A stretch of DNA of 64,000 bases from Streptococcus mitis (GCA_001560895.1 CP014326.1:632001-696000), one strand, 5' to 3'. Positions 46,694-56,402 are shown, counted from the first letter of the stretch. Notes: a model not told the origin generated them from the sequence alone. Translations and numbers: made by a program.

Positions 46694-47467
46694 ATGAAAT
46701 ATAAAGGCTATTTAATTGATTTAGACGGTACTATTTATAAGGGGAAAGATCGAATCCCGGCAGGAGAGGCTTTTGTCCATGAATTGCAACAGCGGGACAT
46801 CCCCTATCTCTTTGTAACCAACAATACAACCCGCACTCCAGAGAGCGTTCAGGAGATGTTGGCTCAGAATTTTAATATCGATACGGCCCTATCGACTGTC
46901 TACACAGCGACCTTGGCAACGATCGACTATATGAATGACTTGGGACTGGAAAAGACCGTCTATGTCATTGGTGAAGTAGGGCTCAAGGAAGCCATCAAGG
47001 CGGCTGGTTATGTGGAAGACAAGGAAAATCCTGCCTATGTGGTAGTAGGTCTGGACTGGCAGGTCGACTATGAAAAATTTGCGACAGCAACTCTGGCTAT
47101 CCAAAAGGGTGCTCACTTTATCGGAACCAATCCTGACCTTAACATTCCAACAGAACGAGGACTTTTGCCAGGTGCTGGTTCACTGATTACGCTACTTGAA
47201 GTAGCAACACGAGTGAAGCCTGTTTATATCGGGAAACCAAATGCTATCATTATGAACAAGGCGGTTGAGCACTTAGGTTTGGAACGTGAAGAATTAATCA
47301 TGGTTGGGGACAATTATTTGACTGATATTCGAGCAGGGATTGACAATGGCATTCCAACGCTCTTGGTAACAACAGGTTTTACCAAGGCAGAAGAAGTGGC
47401 AGACCTGCCAATCGCACCGACTCATGTGGTTTCTAGCCTTGCGGAGTGGAACTTTGATGAAAACTAA
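46694..47467 (+). CDS. HAD-superfamily phosphatase, NagD/YutF type
   Basis: This 257-residue cytoplasmic protein shows HAD motif I as DLDGTIYKG (8-16), motif II in [11 protein letters not shown] (about 40-50), a C2-type cap with [10 protein letters not shown], and the motif IV region [14 protein letters not shown] (about 202-215). The family dephosphorylates sugar and nucleotide phosphates, and it is often annotated as acid sugar phosphatase. It lies 9 nt after the thioesterase and overlaps the next gene by 11 nt. Confidence 0.9.
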   Translation: MKYKGYLIDLDGTIYKGKDRIPAGEAFVHELQQRDIPYLFVTNNTTRTPESVQEMLAQNFNIDTALSTVYTATLATIDYMNDLGLEKTVYVIGEVGLKEAIKAAGYVEDKENPAYVVVGLDWQVDYEKFATATLAIQKGAHFIGTNPDLNIPTERGLLPGAGSLITLLEVATRVKPVYIGKPNAIIMNKAVEHLGLEREELIMVGDNYLTDIRAGIDNGIPTLLVTTGFTKAEEVADLPIAPTHVVSSLAEWNFDEN

Positions 47468-48074
47468 ACTGACTTTTTGGGGCTCTATGCTCTTTCTCTT
47501 CTCTCTTTCAATCCTTCTGACCATTTATCTAGCTTGGATTTTCTATCCGTTTGAAATTCAGTGGCTGAACTTAACGAATCGGGTCTATTTAAAACCAGAA
47601 ACTATTCAGTACAACTTTCATATCTTGATGAATTACCTGACCAATCCTTTTAGTCAGATCTTACAGATGCCTGATTTTCGTTCGTCAGCTGCTGGGCTAC
47701 ACCATTTTGCAGTGGTCAAGAACCTCTTTCACCTAGTTCAGCTAGTAGCCTTAGTGACACTGCCAAGTTTCTATGTCTTTGTCAAAGGGATTGTGAAAAA
47801 GGGCTTCTTGTCTCTATTTAGTAAAGGGCTTTTGGCTCTAGTAGTCTTGCCTGTGCTGATTGGTCTTGGGGGAGTTTTGATTGGTTTTGACCAATTCTTT
47901 ACTCTTTTCCATCAAATTCTCTTTGTGGGAGATGATACCTGGCTTTTTGATCCAGCCAAGGATCCTGTCATTCTGATTTTGCCAGAGACCTTCTTCCTTC
48001 ATGCTTTTCTCCTCTTTTTTGCCCTCTATGAAAGCTTCTTTGGCTATCTTTATCTGAAAAGTCGTAGGAAGTGA
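47457..48074 (+). CDS. DUF1461 (TIGR01906) integral membrane protein
   Basis: The 205-residue protein has five or so membrane helices and an extracellular part with [21 protein letters not shown] and [14 protein letters not shown], typical of the TIGR01906 family; in E. faecalis and L. lactis relatives form part of Lit-type or lipid-related loci. No catalytic residue can be assigned. ATG 47457, with GGAG upstream and overlapping the HAD gene by 11 nt, is chosen over an in-frame ATG at 47424 that lies deeper in the HAD gene. It is the last gene of the hemW operon. No terminator follows directly; RUP copy 2 begins 60 nt on. Confidence 0.82.
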   Translation: MKTKLTFWGSMLFLFSLSILLTIYLAWIFYPFEIQWLNLTNRVYLKPETIQYNFHILMNYLTNPFSQILQMPDFRSSAAGLHHFAVVKNLFHLVQLVALVTLPSFYVFVKGIVKKGFLSLFSKGLLALVVLPVLIGLGGVLIGFDQFFTLFHQILFVGDDTWLFDPAKDPVILILPETFFLHAFLLFFALYESFFGYLYLKSRRK

Positions 48075-48134
48075 ACCGAAAGATGTTCTTATTTCGCATG
48101 TATAAATTAGGTATATGATTCGAAACTATCGTTA

Positions 48135-48238
48135 ATACTCAATGAAAATCAAAGAGCAAACTAGGAAACTAGCCGCAGGCTGTACTTGAGTACGGCAAGG
48201 CGACGTTGACGCAGTTTGAAGAGATTTTCGAAGAGTAT
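48135..48238 (+). repeat. RUP element, copy 2
   Basis: ATACTCAATGAAAATC...ATTTTCGAAGAGTAT, 104 nt with terminal inverted repeats, in the 315-nt gap between the DUF1461 gene and spx. It is in the opposite orientation to copy 3. Confidence 0.8.
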
Positions 48239-48283
48239 AAGAGTGAATTAACTAATTCTGAATAGTATCAATCGTTCGCAAAC

Positions 48284-48315
48284 AGTCTATTTTTCTTGAA
48301 AAATAGGCTTTTTTT
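48284..48315 (+). terminator. Terminator upstream of spx
   Basis: AGTCTATTTTTC (48284-48295) pairs with GAAAAATAGGCT (48298-48309) with one G-U, followed by T7. It ends transcription from the hemW operon or across the RUP. Confidence 0.75.
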
Positions 48316-48326
48316 CTAAAAATCCC

Positions 48327-48355
48327 TAGTCAAGCGCTTTATTTTTTTGTATAAT
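48327..48355 (+). promoter_or_regulatory. spx promoter
   Basis: TAGTCA (48327-48332), a 17-nt spacer, then TATAAT (48350-48355). Confidence 0.6.
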
Positions 48356-48389
48356 AGAAGTAGCAAAGTATAGATAAGAAGAGAAAAGC

Positions 48390-48791
48390 ATGATTACACT
48401 ATTTCTATCACCGAGCTGTACTTCATGTCGTAAGGCAAAGGCCTGGTTAGAAAAACATAAGGTGCCCTTTGAGGAGCACAATATTATGACCAGTCCCTTA
48501 ACAAGAAAGGAATTGCAACACATTCTTTCCTTGACCGAAAATGGTACTGATGACATCATTTCAACTCGTTCAAAAATTTTTCAAAAATTAGATATTGATG
48601 TAGAAAGTATTTCGGTATCGGAATTGCTTCATTTGATTGAGCAGTACCCTAGTCTTTTGCGTCGCCCAATTATTATCGATGCCAAACGCATGCAGATCGG
48701 TTTTAATGAAGATGAGATTCGTGCTTTTCTCCCTCGTAGTTATCGTAAGCAAGAACTAAAAGAAGCAAGAATGAGAGCTGGTATTAGTTAA
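48390..48791 (+). CDS. spxA: Spx-family transcriptional regulator
   Basis: The 133-residue protein has an ArsC-like fold. The redox switch CxxC is at C10-T-S-C13, and the RNA-polymerase-binding family motif [26 protein letters not shown] is present (about 92-117). Spx proteins bind the alpha-subunit C-terminal domain and reprogramme transcription under thiol or oxidative stress. Streptococci have two paralogues, SpxA1 and SpxA2, and I cannot decide firmly which this is. The UPF0223 start codon overlaps its stop (TAATG), so the genes are coupled. Confidence 0.9.
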   Translation: MITLFLSPSCTSCRKAKAWLEKHKVPFEEHNIMTSPLTRKELQHILSLTENGTDDIISTRSKIFQKLDIDVESISVSELLHLIEQYPSLLRRPIIIDAKRMQIGFNEDEIRAFLPRSYRKQELKEARMRAGIS

Positions 48792-49069
48792 TGAACAAAC
48801 AGTATAGTTACCCACTAGATTTGTCGTGGAGCACTGAAGAACTTGCTTCAGTGCTTTCTTTTTTTAATGATGTTGAAGCTGCCTATGAAGGCAAGGTAGA
48901 GGCTAAAAAGTTACTAAACTCCTATAAGGGATTCAAATTGGTTGTGCCAAGCAAGAGTGAAGAGAAGCGTTTGGGACGAGAATTTGAAACGGTTAGTGGC
49001 TATTCGCTTTACCGAGCAGTTCAGGCTGCCAAGGAAAAAGGGGAAGGAAAGATTTCTCTTGGAAAGTAA
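48791..49069 (+). CDS. UPF0223 family protein
   Basis: This 92-residue soluble protein opens with [30 protein letters not shown], the recognisable UPF0223 (YktA) N-terminus. It also has a conserved basic middle ([28 protein letters not shown]). Its function is unknown. The start overlaps the spx stop by 1 nt, and its end overlaps the TTG start of the phosphatase gene by 11 nt. Confidence 0.88.
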   Translation: MNKQYSYPLDLSWSTEELASVLSFFNDVEAAYEGKVEAKKLLNSYKGFKLVVPSKSEEKRLGREFETVSGYSLYRAVQAAKEKGEGKISLGK

Positions 49070-49832
49070 GTTTGAATTTGCTAAAGAGCTAATTAGGAAA
49101 GCGGGCCAGTACATCCTTGATCATATGCAGGAAGACTTGCAGGTTGAGACCAAGTCCTCTCCGACAGACTTGGTGACCAGACTGGACAAGGAAGTTCAGG
49201 AACTCTTGGTTGGTGAGATTTTATCCCGTTATCCTGAGGATAAGATTTGTGCTGAAGAGGGCTGTTTGCGTGCTTCAGTTCAAGAGGGCAAGGTTTGGGT
49301 CATTGATCCTATTGATGGTACCAATAACTTTGTAGCCCAGCAGGAAGATTTCGCTGTCATGATGGCTTATTTTGAAAATGGTCAAGGGCAGTTTGGCTTG
49401 ATTTATGATGTGGTCAAAGGGGATTGTTATCACGGTGGTGGGGAATTTCCAGTTTGCCGAAATGATAAGCCCCTAGCTCCCTTTAAAGCAAAACCACTTG
49501 GAGATTTTCTCATTGCAGGGAATAGTGGCATGCTGGAAACCAATGAATGGGGATTGGCTGATTTGAGTCGAGCGGTCCTCGGTGTACGTGTCTATGGGAG
49601 TGCGGCCATTAGTTTTGCCAAGATTTTGTCAGGGCGTTTGTTGACCTATGTCACTTATCTGCAACCATGGGATTATGCTGCCGCTAGTATTTTAGGGGAA
49701 AGTCTGGGCTATCGGGTTGTGACTCTTTCTGGTGAAACTCCTGATTTTCAAACCAGACAGCCTGTCATGATGGTGCCTCTTGAGATGCAGGAGGAAATTC
49801 AGTCCTATATTTATGAAAGGAAAAGAACTTAA
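49059..49832 (+). CDS. Inositol monophosphatase family protein
   Basis: This 257-residue Mg-dependent phosphatase shows the family motifs AEEG (about 65-68), [12 protein letters not shown] (about 84-95) with metal-binding Asp residues, and WDYAAASIL near 205-213 in place of the usual WDxAAG. The substrate may be inositol phosphate, PAP or a sugar phosphate. The start is TTG 49059, preceded by AAGGAAAG and overlapping the UPF0223 gene; longer starts would extend deep into that gene. The rsmF ATG follows its stop directly. Confidence 0.87.
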   Translation: MESKFEFAKELIRKAGQYILDHMQEDLQVETKSSPTDLVTRLDKEVQELLVGEILSRYPEDKICAEEGCLRASVQEGKVWVIDPIDGTNNFVAQQEDFAVMMAYFENGQGQFGLIYDVVKGDCYHGGGEFPVCRNDKPLAPFKAKPLGDFLIAGNSGMLETNEWGLADLSRAVLGVRVYGSAAISFAKILSGRLLTYVTYLQPWDYAAASILGESLGYRVVTLSGETPDFQTRQPVMMVPLEMQEEIQSYIYERKRT

Positions 49833-51137
49833 ATGCAATTTCCAGAAGGATTTGTTGAAAAATATGAAGAGATACTAGGAGATGAGGCAAGAGATTTTCT
49901 TGCCTCTTTTGAGGAGGAAGCGGTTTCGGCCTTTCGGATCAATCCTTTAAAAGAAGCCCAAGCTTCATTTTCTGATCCTATTCCTCAAACACCTTGGGGC
50001 CAATATGGGAAGGTTTCAGGAAAATCGCCTGAGCATGCTACTGGTTTGGTTTATTCGCAAGAACCCGCTGCTCAAATGGTGGCTCAGGTAGCCCAGCCTA
50101 GTCCTGGGATGAAGGTTTTAGATTTGGCTGCTGCACCGGGTGGAAAATCAACTCAGCTAGCAGCCTATTTAGCAGGTGAAGGACTTCTCGTCTCCAACGA
50201 AATTTCAAGCAAACGGGCTAAGATTTTAGTAGAAAATATGGAGCGCTTTGGTGCGACAAATGTTGTGGTGACCAATGAATCTGCTGACCGCTTGGCCAAG
50301 GTTTTTAAGGGCTATTTTGACCTCATTGTCCTTGATGCCCCTTGCTCTGGTGAAGGGATGTTTCGTAAGCAGCCAGATGCTATGGACTATTGGAGCTTAG
50401 ATTATCCGAGCCAATGTGCTAGTTTGCAAAGAGAAATTCTGGAGGATGCAGTGACCATGTTAGCTGAAGGTGGCCGTCTGGTTTATTCGACCTGCACTTG
50501 GGCACCTGAGGAAAACGAAGAGGTTGTCAATTGGTTGTTGGAAGAGTATGATTTTGATTTGTTGCCAGTTGAACATATCAATGGAATGGTAGCTGGTATT
50601 GACCTGCCAGAAACGGCTCGGATGTATCCTAATTATTTTAAGGGAGAGGGACAGTTTGTAGCCCATCTACAGTTTAAGGGTGAAAATCCAACCCCTAAAT
50701 TTAAGGCAAGTAAGAGCAATCTCAGCCGAGAACAAGTTGCCTTGTGGCAGGAATTTGCCCAAGACCACTTGAAAGTTAATCTATCGGGAATCTTGCAGAC
50801 TTTTGGAGACCAGCTTTATCTCTTACCAGAACTTTTACCAGATTTAGGGAAACTCAAGATAGCTCGCAATGGCCTGCATTTGGGTACCTTTAAGAAGAAA
50901 CGTTTTGAACCTAGTTTTGCTCTTGGCTTAGCCTTGAAACCGAGTCAGATCAAGCAGTCGGTTGAAATTGACCAAGAAGGGTTTGTAAAGTATGTGGCTG
51001 GAGAGACTGTTCAGCTTGAGGAAAGTCTGCCAAATGGTTGGTACCAAGTTTTGGTTCAGGGCAATGGTTTGGGTTTTGCTAAGGTGACTGGAAATGTTTT
51101 GAAAAATTATTTTCCAAAAGGCCTCAGATTCAAGTGA
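49833..51137 (+). CDS. rsmF: 16S rRNA m5C methyltransferase, RsmF type
   Basis: The 434-residue protein has the SAM-binding DLAAAPGGKSTQLA (about 97-110), motif IV LDAPCSGEGMFRK (about 165-177) and motif VI STCTWAPEENE with the second catalytic Cys (about 217-227). It also has a C-terminal RNA-binding extension of about 130 residues. This two-cysteine arrangement is that of RNA m5C methylases, and the length and C-terminal domain fit the RsmF/YebU-like group. The start abuts the preceding stop codon. It is the last gene of the spx-led operon. Confidence 0.88.
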   Translation: MQFPEGFVEKYEEILGDEARDFLASFEEEAVSAFRINPLKEAQASFSDPIPQTPWGQYGKVSGKSPEHATGLVYSQEPAAQMVAQVAQPSPGMKVLDLAAAPGGKSTQLAAYLAGEGLLVSNEISSKRAKILVENMERFGATNVVVTNESADRLAKVFKGYFDLIVLDAPCSGEGMFRKQPDAMDYWSLDYPSQCASLQREILEDAVTMLAEGGRLVYSTCTWAPEENEEVVNWLLEEYDFDLLPVEHINGMVAGIDLPETARMYPNYFKGEGQFVAHLQFKGENPTPKFKASKSNLSREQVALWQEFAQDHLKVNLSGILQTFGDQLYLLPELLPDLGKLKIARNGLHLGTFKKKRFEPSFALGLALKPSQIKQSVEIDQEGFVKYVAGETVQLEESLPNGWYQVLVQGNGLGFAKVTGNVLKNYFPKGLRFK

Positions 51138-51143
51138 AAATGC

Positions 51144-51172
51144 TAGTCAAAGTAGCTTGTCTATGTTATAGT
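51144..51172 (+). promoter_or_regulatory. Candidate pst operon promoter upstream of the RUP
   Basis: TAGTCA (51144-51149), a 17-nt spacer, then TATAGT (51167-51172). If used, the leader (about 285 nt) contains the whole RUP copy 3. No second promoter downstream of the RUP looks good. No PnpR box was recognised. Confidence 0.4.
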
Positions 51173-51262
51173 GGAAGTATGGATTTTTTTCAAATTGTCT
51201 TTCATTTTAAGTCAAAATTGGTGGAGAAGGTAACTAAGCAAATTTCTAGTTAAACCAAGCTA

Positions 51263-51367
51263 ATACTCTTCGAAAATCAAATTCAAACCGCGTCAACGTC
51301 GCCTTGCCGTACTCAAGTACAGCCTGCGGCTAGTTTCCTAGTTTGCTCTTTGATTTTCATTGAGTAT
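51263..51367 (-). repeat. RUP element, copy 3 (inverted)
   Basis: ATACTCTTCGAAAATC...GATTTTCATTGAGTAT, 105 nt, the reverse complement of the RUP consensus. It fills most of the 326-nt gap between rsmF and pstS. The rest of that gap holds the candidate promoter and the pstS ribosome binding site. Confidence 0.8.
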
Positions 51368-51463
51368 AAGAACTTCAGTTGGCTCCCAATTTTCAAAAGA
51401 AAAACATAAATAAATAGTTGAAAAAATTCACAGCATTCACCATTATTTTCAAGGAGAAAAACA

Positions 51464-52342
51464 GTGAAAAAAAGGAAAAAACTCGCTCTATCCCTTGCGG
51501 CTCTTTTGCTGGCAGGTTCTTTGGCGGGATGTGCTAGCTGGATTGATCGTGGGGAATCCATGACAGCTGTTGGTTCAACGGCTCTTCAGCCCTTGGTCGA
51601 AGCAGCAGCAGATGAATTCGGCTCTTTGCACGTTGGAAAAACAGTCAACGTCCAAGGTGGAGGATCTGGTACAGGTCTGTCTCAGGTTCAATCTGGAGCC
51701 GTTGATGTAGGAAATTCAGACGTATTTGCCGAGGAAAAAGACGGTATCAACGCCTCTGCTCTAGTGGACCACAAGGTTGCTGTAGCAGGTTTGGCGGTGA
51801 TTGTGAACAAGGAAGTTGACGTTGAGAATCTGACAACTGAACAACTCCGTAGCATCTTTACAGGTCAAGTAACCAACTGGAAAGAGGTCGGTGGCAAAGA
51901 CCTAGCCATTTCTATTATCAATCGTGCGGCAAGTTCTGGTTCGCGTGCAACCTTTGATAGTGTTGTCATGGATGGCCAATCTGCCATTCAGAGTCAAGAA
52001 CAGGATTCAAATGGGATGGTCAAAAACATTGTTTCCCAGACACCAGGAGCCATTTCTTACCTAGCTTTTGCTTATGTGGATGACTCAGTTAAACGCATGA
52101 AGTTGAACGGCTATGAGCCGATTGCAGAAAATGTTACAACCAATAACTGGCCCTTGTGGTCTTATGAACACATGTACACCCTAGGTCAACCAAATAAATT
52201 GGTGGCAGAATTCCTCAACTTTGTTCTCTCTGATGAAGCGCAAAGCGGAATCGTTAAGGGGATGGGTTATATTTCTGTTAAGGAAATGAAGGTTGAAAAA
52301 GATGCTGTAGGAACAGTGACAGCACTAGAAGGGAGTCACTAA
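51464..52342 (+). CDS. pstS: Phosphate-binding lipoprotein PstS
   Basis: This 292-residue protein is the extracellular phosphate receptor of the PstSCAB importer. A lipoprotein signal ends in LAGC with lipid-modified Cys23. Phosphate-binding family motifs [16 protein letters not shown] and [12 protein letters not shown] are visible. The start is GTG 51464 behind AAGGAG. It overlaps pstC by 1 nt (TAATG), opening a tight operon pstS-pstC-pstA-pstB-pstB-phoU. In pneumococcal relatives this operon responds to phosphate limitation. Confidence 0.96.
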   Translation: MKKRKKLALSLAALLLAGSLAGCASWIDRGESMTAVGSTALQPLVEAAADEFGSLHVGKTVNVQGGGSGTGLSQVQSGAVDVGNSDVFAEEKDGINASALVDHKVAVAGLAVIVNKEVDVENLTTEQLRSIFTGQVTNWKEVGGKDLAISIINRAASSGSRATFDSVVMDGQSAIQSQEQDSNGMVKNIVSQTPGAISYLAFAYVDDSVKRMKLNGYEPIAENVTTNNWPLWSYEHMYTLGQPNKLVAEFLNFVLSDEAQSGIVKGMGYISVKEMKVEKDAVGTVTALEGSH

Positions 52343-53259
52343 TGAATCAAGAAGAATTAGCTAAAAAATTACTTTCTCCCTCAAAGAACTCTCGTCTAGA
52401 GAAACTAGGAAAAGGCTTGACCTTTGCCTGTCTGTCTTTGATTGTTATCATTGTGGCCATGATTTTGATTTTCGTAGCCCAAAAAGGCTTGTCGACCTTC
52501 TTTGTCAATGGGGTCAATATCTTTGATTTCCTTTTTGGACAAACTTGGAATCCTTCAGGTAAACAATTTGGTGCCCTTCCCATGATTTTGGGTTCCTTTA
52601 TTGTCACAATCCTATCAGCCCTTATCGCAACTCCTTTTGCCATCGGTGCGGCAGTCTTTATGACAGAAGTCTCACCAAAGGGTGCAAAAATCTTGCAACC
52701 AGCCATTGAATTGCTAGTTGGGATTCCTTCAGTCGTGTATGGATTTATCGGTTTGCAGGTCGTAGTTCCTTTTGTCCGTAGTGTCTTTGGTGGAACTGGT
52801 TTTGGAATTTTGTCAGGGATTTTCGTTCTCTTTGTCATGATTTTACCGACGGTAACCTTTATGACAACCGATAGCTTGCGTGCTGTACCTCGTCACTACC
52901 GCGAAGCTAGTTTGGCTATGGGGGCCACTCGTTGGCAAACCATCTGGCGCGTGACCTTGAAGGCAGCGCGTTCAGGGATTTTCACCGCAGTGGTCTTTGG
53001 GATGGCGCGTGCCTTTGGTGAGGCCTTGGCCATTCAGATGGTGGTCGGAAACTCAGCCGTTGTCCCGACTTCACTAACAACACCTGCTGCGACCTTAACC
53101 TCTGTCTTGACCATGGGTATCGGAAATACCGTTATGGGAACCGTTGACAATAACGTTCTCTGGTCACTGGCCTTAGTCTTGCTTTTGATGAGTTTGGCCT
53201 TCAACAGTGTGATTAAATTGATTACGAAAGAAAGAGGAAAGAAAAACTATGCACGCTAA
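52342..53259 (+). CDS. pstC: Phosphate ABC transporter permease PstC
   Basis: The 305-residue permease has six or so membrane helices. The ATP-binding-protein docking loop is seen as YREASLAMGATRWQTIWRVTLKAARSGIFTA (EAA motif, about 191-221). Other family blocks are GVNIFDFLFGQTWNPSGKQFGALPMI and PSVVYGFIGL. Starts overlap with pstS by 1 nt and with pstA by 11 nt. Confidence 0.95.
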   Translation: MNQEELAKKLLSPSKNSRLEKLGKGLTFACLSLIVIIVAMILIFVAQKGLSTFFVNGVNIFDFLFGQTWNPSGKQFGALPMILGSFIVTILSALIATPFAIGAAVFMTEVSPKGAKILQPAIELLVGIPSVVYGFIGLQVVVPFVRSVFGGTGFGILSGIFVLFVMILPTVTFMTTDSLRAVPRHYREASLAMGATRWQTIWRVTLKAARSGIFTAVVFGMARAFGEALAIQMVVGNSAVVPTSLTTPAATLTSVLTMGIGNTVMGTVDNNVLWSLALVLLLMSLAFNSVIKLITKERGKKNYAR

Positions 53260-54133
53260 GAAATTAGATAAAATTGCAACAGCTGTCCTCTACTCGATTG
53301 CAGGAATTATCGTTGCCATCTTGGCATCCTTGATTCTCTATATCTTGGTTCGTGGTTTGCCCCACATCTCTTGGTCTTTCTTGACTGGCAAATCATCTTC
53401 TTACCAAGCAGGTGGGGGGATTGGAATTCAGCTCTATAATTCCTTCTTCCTTCTAGTCATCACCTTGATTATCTCTGTACCCTTGTCTATGGGAGCTGGG
53501 ATTTTTCTAGCTGAATATGCCAAAAAAGGTCCTGTGACAAATTTTGTCAGAACCTGTATTGAGATTTTGTCTTCATTGCCATCTGTGGTTGTTGGTCTCT
53601 TTGGTTACTTAATTTTTGTAGTTCAGTTTGAGTATGGATTTTCAATCATTTCAGGTGCCTTGGCCTTGACAGTCTTTAACTTGCCTCAAATGACTCGAAA
53701 TGTTGAGGACAGTTTGAAACACGTTCACCATACGCAACGTGAGGCTGGCTTGGCTCTAGGAATTTCTCGTTGGGAGACTGTGGTCCATGTGGTCATTCCA
53801 GAAGCCCTTCCAGGTATTGTGACTGGGGTCGTCTTAGCTTCTGGTCGTATCTTTGGTGAGGCAGCAGCTCTTATTTATACAGCAGGACAATCTGCTCCAG
53901 CCCTTGACTGGTCTAACTGGAATATTCTCAGTGTGACGAGCCCAATCTCTATCTTCCGTCAAGCAGAAACCTTGGCTGTCCACATCTGGAAAGTCAATAG
54001 CGAAGGAACTATTCCTGATGGGACCATTGTGTCAGCAGGTTCTGCTGCCGTGCTCCTCATCTTTATCCTCATCTTTAACTTTGGAGCCCGTAAACTCGGA
54101 AGCTACCTACATAAGAAATTAACCGCTGCCTAA
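53249..54133 (+). CDS. pstA: Phosphate ABC transporter permease PstA
   Basis: The 294-residue partner permease of PstC has PSVVVGLFGYL (about 110-120) and an EAA loop REAGLALGISRWETVVHVVIPEALPGIVTG (about 162-191). The PstA-specific C-terminal block DWSNWNILSVTSPIS is present. ATG 53249 overlaps pstC by 11 nt and no better start is available. An AAAGGAG precedes the next gene. Confidence 0.95.
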   Translation: MHAKKLDKIATAVLYSIAGIIVAILASLILYILVRGLPHISWSFLTGKSSSYQAGGGIGIQLYNSFFLLVITLIISVPLSMGAGIFLAEYAKKGPVTNFVRTCIEILSSLPSVVVGLFGYLIFVVQFEYGFSIISGALALTVFNLPQMTRNVEDSLKHVHHTQREAGLALGISRWETVVHVVIPEALPGIVTGVVLASGRIFGEAAALIYTAGQSAPALDWSNWNILSVTSPISIFRQAETLAVHIWKVNSEGTIPDGTIVSAGSAAVLLIFILIFNFGARKLGSYLHKKLTAA

Positions 54134-54143
54134 AGGAGAAGCC

Positions 54144-54947
54144 ATGTCAAAATATAATTGGGATGAAAAGCATATCATCACCTTTCCTGAAGAGAAAGTG
54201 GCCCTCTCTACTAAGGATTTACATGTTTACTACGGTAAAAAAGAATCCATCAAGGGCATCGATATGCAATTTGAAAAAAATAAAATCACAGCCTTAATTG
54301 GCCCATCTGGATCAGGAAAATCAACCTACCTCCGCAGCCTCAATCGGATGAATGATACGATTGATATTGCCAAGGTAACAGGTCAAATCCTCTATCAAGG
54401 AATTGACGTTAACCGTCCAGAAATCAATGTTTATGAGATGCGTAAGCACATCGGGATGGTCTTCCAACGACCAAATCCCTTTGCCAAGTCTATTTACCGC
54501 AATATCACTTTTGCTCATGAACGTGCAGGAGTTAAGGACAAGCAAGTCTTGGATGAAATTGTGGAAACTTCTCTTCGTCAGACTGCCCTTTGGGACCAGG
54601 TCAAAGACGATTTGCATAAGTCAGCCTTGACGCTATCAGGTGGTCAGCAGCAACGTCTCTGTATCGCTCGTGCCATTTCTGTTAAACCAGATATCCTTTT
54701 GATGGATGAGCCTGCGTCAGCTTTGGATCCCATTGCGACAGCCCAGCTGGAAGAAACTATGCTGGAATTGAAGAAGGACTTCACCATCATCATTGTGACC
54801 CACAGTATGCAACAGGCTGCACGTGCTAGTGATTATACAGGATTTTTCTACTTGGGTGACTTGATTGAGTATGATAAGACGTCTAATATTTTCCAAAATG
54901 CCAAACTACAGTCAACCAATGACTACGTAACAGGACACTTTGGATAG
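54144..54947 (+). CDS. pstB: Phosphate ABC transporter ATPase PstB (copy 1)
   Basis: The 267-residue protein has a Walker [10 protein letters not shown] (about 52-60), Q-loop GMVFQRPNPF, signature LSGGQQQR (about 168-175), Walker B ILLMDEPASALD (about 189-200) and switch histidine in IIVTHSMQQA. All ATPase elements are intact. It has an N-terminal extension (MSKYNWDEKHIITFPEEK) compared with copy 2. It powers phosphate import with PstC and PstA. Confidence 0.95.
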   Translation: MSKYNWDEKHIITFPEEKVALSTKDLHVYYGKKESIKGIDMQFEKNKITALIGPSGSGKSTYLRSLNRMNDTIDIAKVTGQILYQGIDVNRPEINVYEMRKHIGMVFQRPNPFAKSIYRNITFAHERAGVKDKQVLDEIVETSLRQTALWDQVKDDLHKSALTLSGGQQQRLCIARAISVKPDILLMDEPASALDPIATAQLEETMLELKKDFTIIIVTHSMQQAARASDYTGFFYLGDLIEYDKTSNIFQNAKLQSTNDYVTGHFG

Positions 54948-54959
54948 AAAGGAAACAGT

Positions 54960-55718
54960 ATGACAGAAGCGATTTTACAGGTGTCAGACCTGTCCGTTTA
55001 CTACAATCAAAAGAAGGCCTTGAATAGTGTTTCCCTATCTTTCCAACCTAAGGAAATTACAGCCTTGATTGGTCCATCTGGATCAGGGAAGTCAACCCTC
55101 CTCAAGGCTATCAACCGCATGGGTGATCTCAATCCAGAGGTGACAACAACGGGATCAGTAGTCTATAATGGTCACAATATCTACAGCCCCCGCACCGATA
55201 CGGTTGAATTGCGTAAGGAAATCGGTATGGTTTTCCAACAACCAAACCCTTTCCCAATGTCTATCTACGAAAATGTTGTCTACGGGCTTCGTATCAATGG
55301 AGTGAAGGACAAGCAAGTTCTGGATGAAGCTGTGGAAAAAGCCTTGCAACGAGCTTCTATCTGGGATGAAGTTAAGGACCGCCTTCATGATTCAGCTATT
55401 GGCCTTTCAGGTGGACAACAGCAACGTGTCTGTGTTGCCCGCGTCTTGGCAACCAGTCCTAAAATCATTCTCTTGGATGAACCTACTTCAGCCTTGGATC
55501 CTATCTCTGCTGGGAAGATTGAGGAAACCTTGTATGGGCTAAAAGATAAATACACCATGCTCTTGGTTACGCGTTCCATGCAACAAGCTTCTCGTATCTC
55601 TGACAAGACAGGATTTTTCCTAGATGGAGATTTGATTGAGTTTAATGATACCAAGAAGATGTTCCTCAACCCACAACACAAGGAAACAGAAGATTATATT
55701 TCAGGAAAATTTGGATAA
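54960..55718 (+). CDS. pstB: Phosphate ABC transporter ATPase PstB (copy 2), switch His replaced by Arg
   Basis: This 252-residue paralogue of the preceding ATPase has Walker [11 protein letters not shown]-loop [10 protein letters not shown], signature LSGGQQQR and Walker [13 protein letters not shown], all intact. The H-loop reads [15 protein letters not shown]: the usual switch histidine is Arg205 (CGT at 55572-55574). Two PstB genes in tandem are normal in streptococci. They may form a heterodimer with one standard and one altered ATP site; that is inference. The start follows GAAAGGAAAC, 12 nt after copy 1. Confidence 0.93.
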   Translation: MTEAILQVSDLSVYYNQKKALNSVSLSFQPKEITALIGPSGSGKSTLLKAINRMGDLNPEVTTTGSVVYNGHNIYSPRTDTVELRKEIGMVFQQPNPFPMSIYENVVYGLRINGVKDKQVLDEAVEKALQRASIWDEVKDRLHDSAIGLSGGQQQRVCVARVLATSPKIILLDEPTSALDPISAGKIEETLYGLKDKYTMLLVTRSMQQASRISDKTGFFLDGDLIEFNDTKKMFLNPQHKETEDYISGKFG

Positions 55719-55729
55719 GGAGATAAATG

Positions 55730-56383
55730 ATGTTACGTTCTCAATTTGAAGAAGATTTGGAGAAATTGCACAACCAGTTCTATGCTATGGGACAGGAAGT
55801 GCTATCCCAAATCAATCGTACAGTGCGTGCCTTTGTTACGCATGACCGTGATTTGGCCAAGGAAGTCATCGAAGACGATGCAGAAGTAAACGAATACGAA
55901 GTGAAGTTGGAGAAGAAATCATTTGAAATGATTGCCCTTCAACAACCCGTTTCTCAAGACTTGCGTACCGTTCTAACCGTCTTGAAAGCTGTATCTGACT
56001 TGGAACGTATGGGTGACCATGCTGTTTCTATTGCTAAAGCAGCAATTCGCATGAAGGGGGAACAACGTATCCCTGCTGTTGAAGAAGAAATCAAGAGAAT
56101 GGGTCGCGATGTCAAGAACTTCGTCGAAGCAGTCCTGGAACTCTATCTCAATGGTTCAGTTGATCAGGCCTATGAAGTAGCAGCTATGGACGAAAAAATC
56201 AACCATTACTTTGATAGCATTCGTGAGTTGGCTACAGAAGAAATCAAGAAAAATCCAGATGCCATCGTTACAGGTCGTGATTATTTCCAAGTGATTGCTT
56301 TCTTGGAACGCATTGGAGACTATGCCAAGAATATCTGTGAATGGGTTGTTTACTTTGAAACAGGTAAGATTGTCGAACTATAA
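55730..56383 (+). CDS. phoU: Phosphate signalling/uptake regulator PhoU
   Basis: The 217-residue all-helical protein has two similar three-helix halves, each with the metal-binding pattern ERMGDHAVSIAK (about 84-95) and LERIGDYAKNICEW (about 188-201). PhoU restrains Pst transport and Pho signalling when phosphate is plentiful. Two adjacent ATGs (55727, 55730) occur; GGAG is better spaced to the second (MLRSQFEEDLEKL). It is the last gene of the pst operon, with a terminator after it. Confidence 0.94.
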   Translation: MLRSQFEEDLEKLHNQFYAMGQEVLSQINRTVRAFVTHDRDLAKEVIEDDAEVNEYEVKLEKKSFEMIALQQPVSQDLRTVLTVLKAVSDLERMGDHAVSIAKAAIRMKGEQRIPAVEEEIKRMGRDVKNFVEAVLELYLNGSVDQAYEVAAMDEKINHYFDSIRELATEEIKKNPDAIVTGRDYFQVIAFLERIGDYAKNICEWVVYFETGKIVEL

Positions 56384-56402
56384 AATAGGTTCATTCTGTA
56401 TA

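Noticed and set aside
48942-49058. Longer start for the inositol-monophosphatase-type gene
   Set aside because: It would overlap most of the UPF0223 gene and add residues unlike the family; TTG 49059 has a ribosome binding site and gives the normal N-terminus.
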